Positions 42,392 through 43,568 of a stretch of 43,568 bases of DNA are shown piece by piece. Origin of the DNA: JAWLHJ01 sp040904945. Its GTDB lineage: Bacteria > Gemmatimonadota > Gemmatimonadetes > Longimicrobiales > Gaopeijiaceae. The number at the start of each line of letters is the position of its first letter. The first letter of the stretch is position 1. The DNA lies in the NCBI GenBank assembly GCA_040904945.1, contig JBBDSM010000062.1:1-43568 (forward strand), written 5' to 3'. The translations under genes and the position numbers were made by a program. The notes below the pieces were generated by a model that was not told the origin of the DNA, did no database searches, and saw nothing but the letters and a program-made list of their open reading frames with translations.

Positions 42392-42930
42392 AGGCCGAGC
42401 CCCCATCCGAGCCACGCGGTGGCCGCGCCAGCGGCGACCGCGACACCGTACGGCACCGATACCGCGCCGGGCATGGAGAGCGTCCTGCGCGCGCCGAGGC
42501 GGCCGAAGGTCACCACATAGAAGAGGAGCAGCCGGAAGCGCAGCAGCGTAGCGATCAAGGATCCGCGGCGTCCTGCCTCGATCAGCGCGAGGAGTCCCCC
42601 GAACGCGCCGATGAGCGGAAGACACAGAAGAAAGATCTCGAGGCCGAGCGCGGCCCCGACGGCCGCCAAGAGCTTTCCGTCGCCCGCGCCCATGGCACCG
42701 GCCGCAAACAGCGCGATTCCGAGAACCAGGCCAGCGACACCGCCTGCCAGCCCGGCGAGGAACGCCTCGGGTCCCACCATCGCGCGGACGGTCAGGAAGG
42801 AGAGGAAGCCACCGGCCGTCACCACGTTGGGGATCCGCTGCTCGCGCACGTCGAACCACACGGCCAGGCCGAGGACGGCGATCAAGGTCGCCGGCAGCAG
42901 TTCGGAGAAGTGGGCCGAGATGGAAAGCAT
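42388..42930 (-). CDS. tadV: Prepilin peptidase TadV/CpaA
   Basis: This 180-residue A24-family aspartic protease cleaves Flp and TadE leader peptides in the inner membrane. The two catalytic aspartates are visible: D27 in WFDVREQRIPN and D84 in GAGDGK (the GxGD motif). Six helices are predicted and the short N-terminus lacks the methylase domain, as is usual for TadV. ATG 42930 is placed 127 bases downstream of the flp stop, and the 26-bp palindrome is in that space. It overlaps tadE by four bases. Confidence 0.93.
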   Translation of the reverse strand: MLSISAHFSELLPATLIAVLGLAVWFDVREQRIPNVVTAGGFLSFLTVRAMVGPEAFLAGLAGGVAGLVLGIALFAAGAMGAGDGKLLAAVGAALGLEIFLLCLPLIGAFGGLLALIEAGRRGSLIATLLRFRLLLFYVVTFGRLGARRTLSMPGAVSVPYGVAVAAGAATAWLGWGLGL

Positions 42931-42989
42931 CGGATCGACTCGTGGTGGGATGGGGGGGAGGTGAGCCCCGGCCCGCCCCGCGCGCCGGA

Positions 42990-43015
42990 CGATACCCGGT
43001 TCGAACCGGGTATCG
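42990..43015. promoter_or_regulatory. 26-bp perfect palindrome between flp and tadV
   Basis: A perfect palindrome starts with CGATACCCGG and is centred on TTCGAA. It stands 42 bases after the flp stop and 59 bases before the tadV start. In RNA it would form a long stem with a very small loop. There is no U-run, so full termination is unlikely. A partial terminator or processing/stabilising hairpin would let the pilin be made in excess over the machine. The centre GGTTCGAACC resembles a tRNA T-arm, but no tRNA surrounds it. Confidence 0.55.
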
Positions 43016-43057
43016 CCCGACGCCCGAGGGCGTTCAACCGAAGGCCAGACATCCGGG

Positions 43058-43255
43058 TCAACCGCCCGGGGTGAAGCCCTCTGAAGGAGCGCCCGTGAGA
43101 ACCTGAGCGACCCGGTCGAAGATGCCGCCGATGGCATCCCGGAAGACCACCAGAACCGCGATGAGCCCGATCGAGACCAGCGCTAGAATCAGTGCGTACT
43201 CGGTGAGCCCCTGTCCGGAGTCATCGCTCCAGAACCGCGCGAACATTGCCTGCAT
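43058..43255 (-). CDS. flp: Flp-type pilin
   Basis: This 65-residue major pilin has a short charged leader (residues 1-14) ending in Gly. The Flp signature GQGLTEYALIL follows, with cleavage after G14 and the conserved E19-Y20. A hydrophobic helix and a short tail (VAQVLTGAPSEG) complete it. The mature subunit of about 51 residues polymerises into bundled adhesive pili. ATG 43255 has GGAG seven bases upstream. It is the first gene of the Tad unit and is set off from tadV by the palindrome. Confidence 0.94.
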   Translation of the reverse strand: MQAMFARFWSDDSGQGLTEYALILALVSIGLIAVLVVFRDAIGGIFDRVAQVLTGAPSEGFTPGG

Positions 43256-43568
43256 CGTGTGCTCCTCGGCCGCTGGGGCCGCATGCGTGAAGTGAAAGAC
43301 CGCGGGTCTCGGTGACGCCGCGCCACGTGGCAGGCAGAGGGGGCAACGGGTGTGCCCCGGTGGCCGAAAACGGGCGAGATCCGTTGAGGCATATGAGGTT
43401 TTGGGGGGTTGCGAGAGCGGACGGCTCACTCACGAATCGCAGCACTAATTGCGGTGACCGGCACAGGACGTGCCGTTGCACAGACACCACACCGCGAACA
43501 GGCTGCATTTTGTGCCCGGTTCCGGCGCTCGTTTCCGGTTTCCGGAGTCGGATCCGCTGAATCCCTTC
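43256..43568 (-). other. Upstream region of flp, no gene seen
   Basis: These 313 bases, up to the window edge, hold no supported gene on either strand. They are presumed to contain the promoter for the Tad unit. An inverted repeat (CGGCAC at 43459-43464 and GTGCCG at 43470-43475) lies about 200 bases before the start. Read on the minus strand, GGCACG and GTGC sit at the spacing of a sigma-54 -24/-12 element with mismatches. No sigma-70 box is convincing. Confidence 0.4.

Noticed and set aside
42985..43020. Possible tRNA from the GGTTCGAACC core
   Set aside because: No acceptor, D or anticodon arms surround it; the sequence is explained by the perfect palindrome.

Overview
The window is high-GC bacterial DNA with three runs of exactly 100 N, so it is probably a scaffolded draft or metagenome-assembled genome. 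I see no rRNA, tRNA, insertion sequence, prophage or CRISPR array. Gene content fits Gemmatimonadota or a close relative: a complete Tad pilus locus, paired secreted amidohydrolases, an M28B peptidase, PD40 and TPR lipoproteins, a fused E1 dehydrogenase, and ABC permeases fused to CPBP proteases. This assignment is inferred from gene style only, because no marker gene such as 16S rRNA is present.

Positions 1-15.7 kb hold a mixed housekeeping and envelope region. A small lipoprotein is followed by a secreted glutamate-carboxypeptidase-II-like peptidase. Divergent from the peptidase is a GluR0-type glutamate receptor channel with a K+-selective TVGYGD filter. A minus-strand operon carries ispG, a CDP-alcohol phosphatidyltransferase and mtgA. 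A CDGSH protein is followed by a translationally coupled NatA/NatB-like ABC exporter whose last subunit is fused to a CPBP protease. Then come a CaCA antiporter and a cupin fragment on either side of gap 1, an OmpA-like lipoprotein, a GNAT protein, a glycine-zipper protein and ychF.

Positions 15.8-29.3 kb are metabolic. An APC permease with a C-terminal RCK_C domain is interrupted by gap 2. It is followed by an SDR protein, a DUF486 membrane protein, a one-helix protein, a Glu/Leu/Phe/Val dehydrogenase, a response regulator with a C-terminal Cys4 motif, and an 806-residue fused alpha/beta 2-oxoacid dehydrogenase E1. Two coupled secreted amidohydrolase-family proteins follow, one with tandem domains and one that lacks the metal-binding HxH. 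A TPR lipoprotein runs into gap 3.

Positions 29.4-43.3 kb form one long minus-strand transcription unit that reads from 43.3 kb downwards: flp, tadV, tadE, cpaB, rcpA/cpaC, tadG-like, cpaE/tadZ, tadA, tadB, tadC, a DUF192 gene, a winged-helix AAA ATPase, a membrane protein with five tandem beta repeats, a PD40 beta-propeller lipoprotein and a second lipoprotein. It ends at a strong hairpin at 29417-29452. Stops and starts overlap or nearly touch through most of the unit, including across the junction from core Tad genes to the accessory genes. This tail of four or five accessory genes is the best candidate for an undescribed extension of a known system. A 26-bp perfect palindrome separates the pilin gene from the rest.

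Other points worth a second look are the peptidase/glutamate-receptor pair, a long wobble-compatible inverted repeat at 686-773, the amidohydrolase-like protein without metal ligands, and a glycine-rich insertion of about 90 residues in the TadG-like protein.
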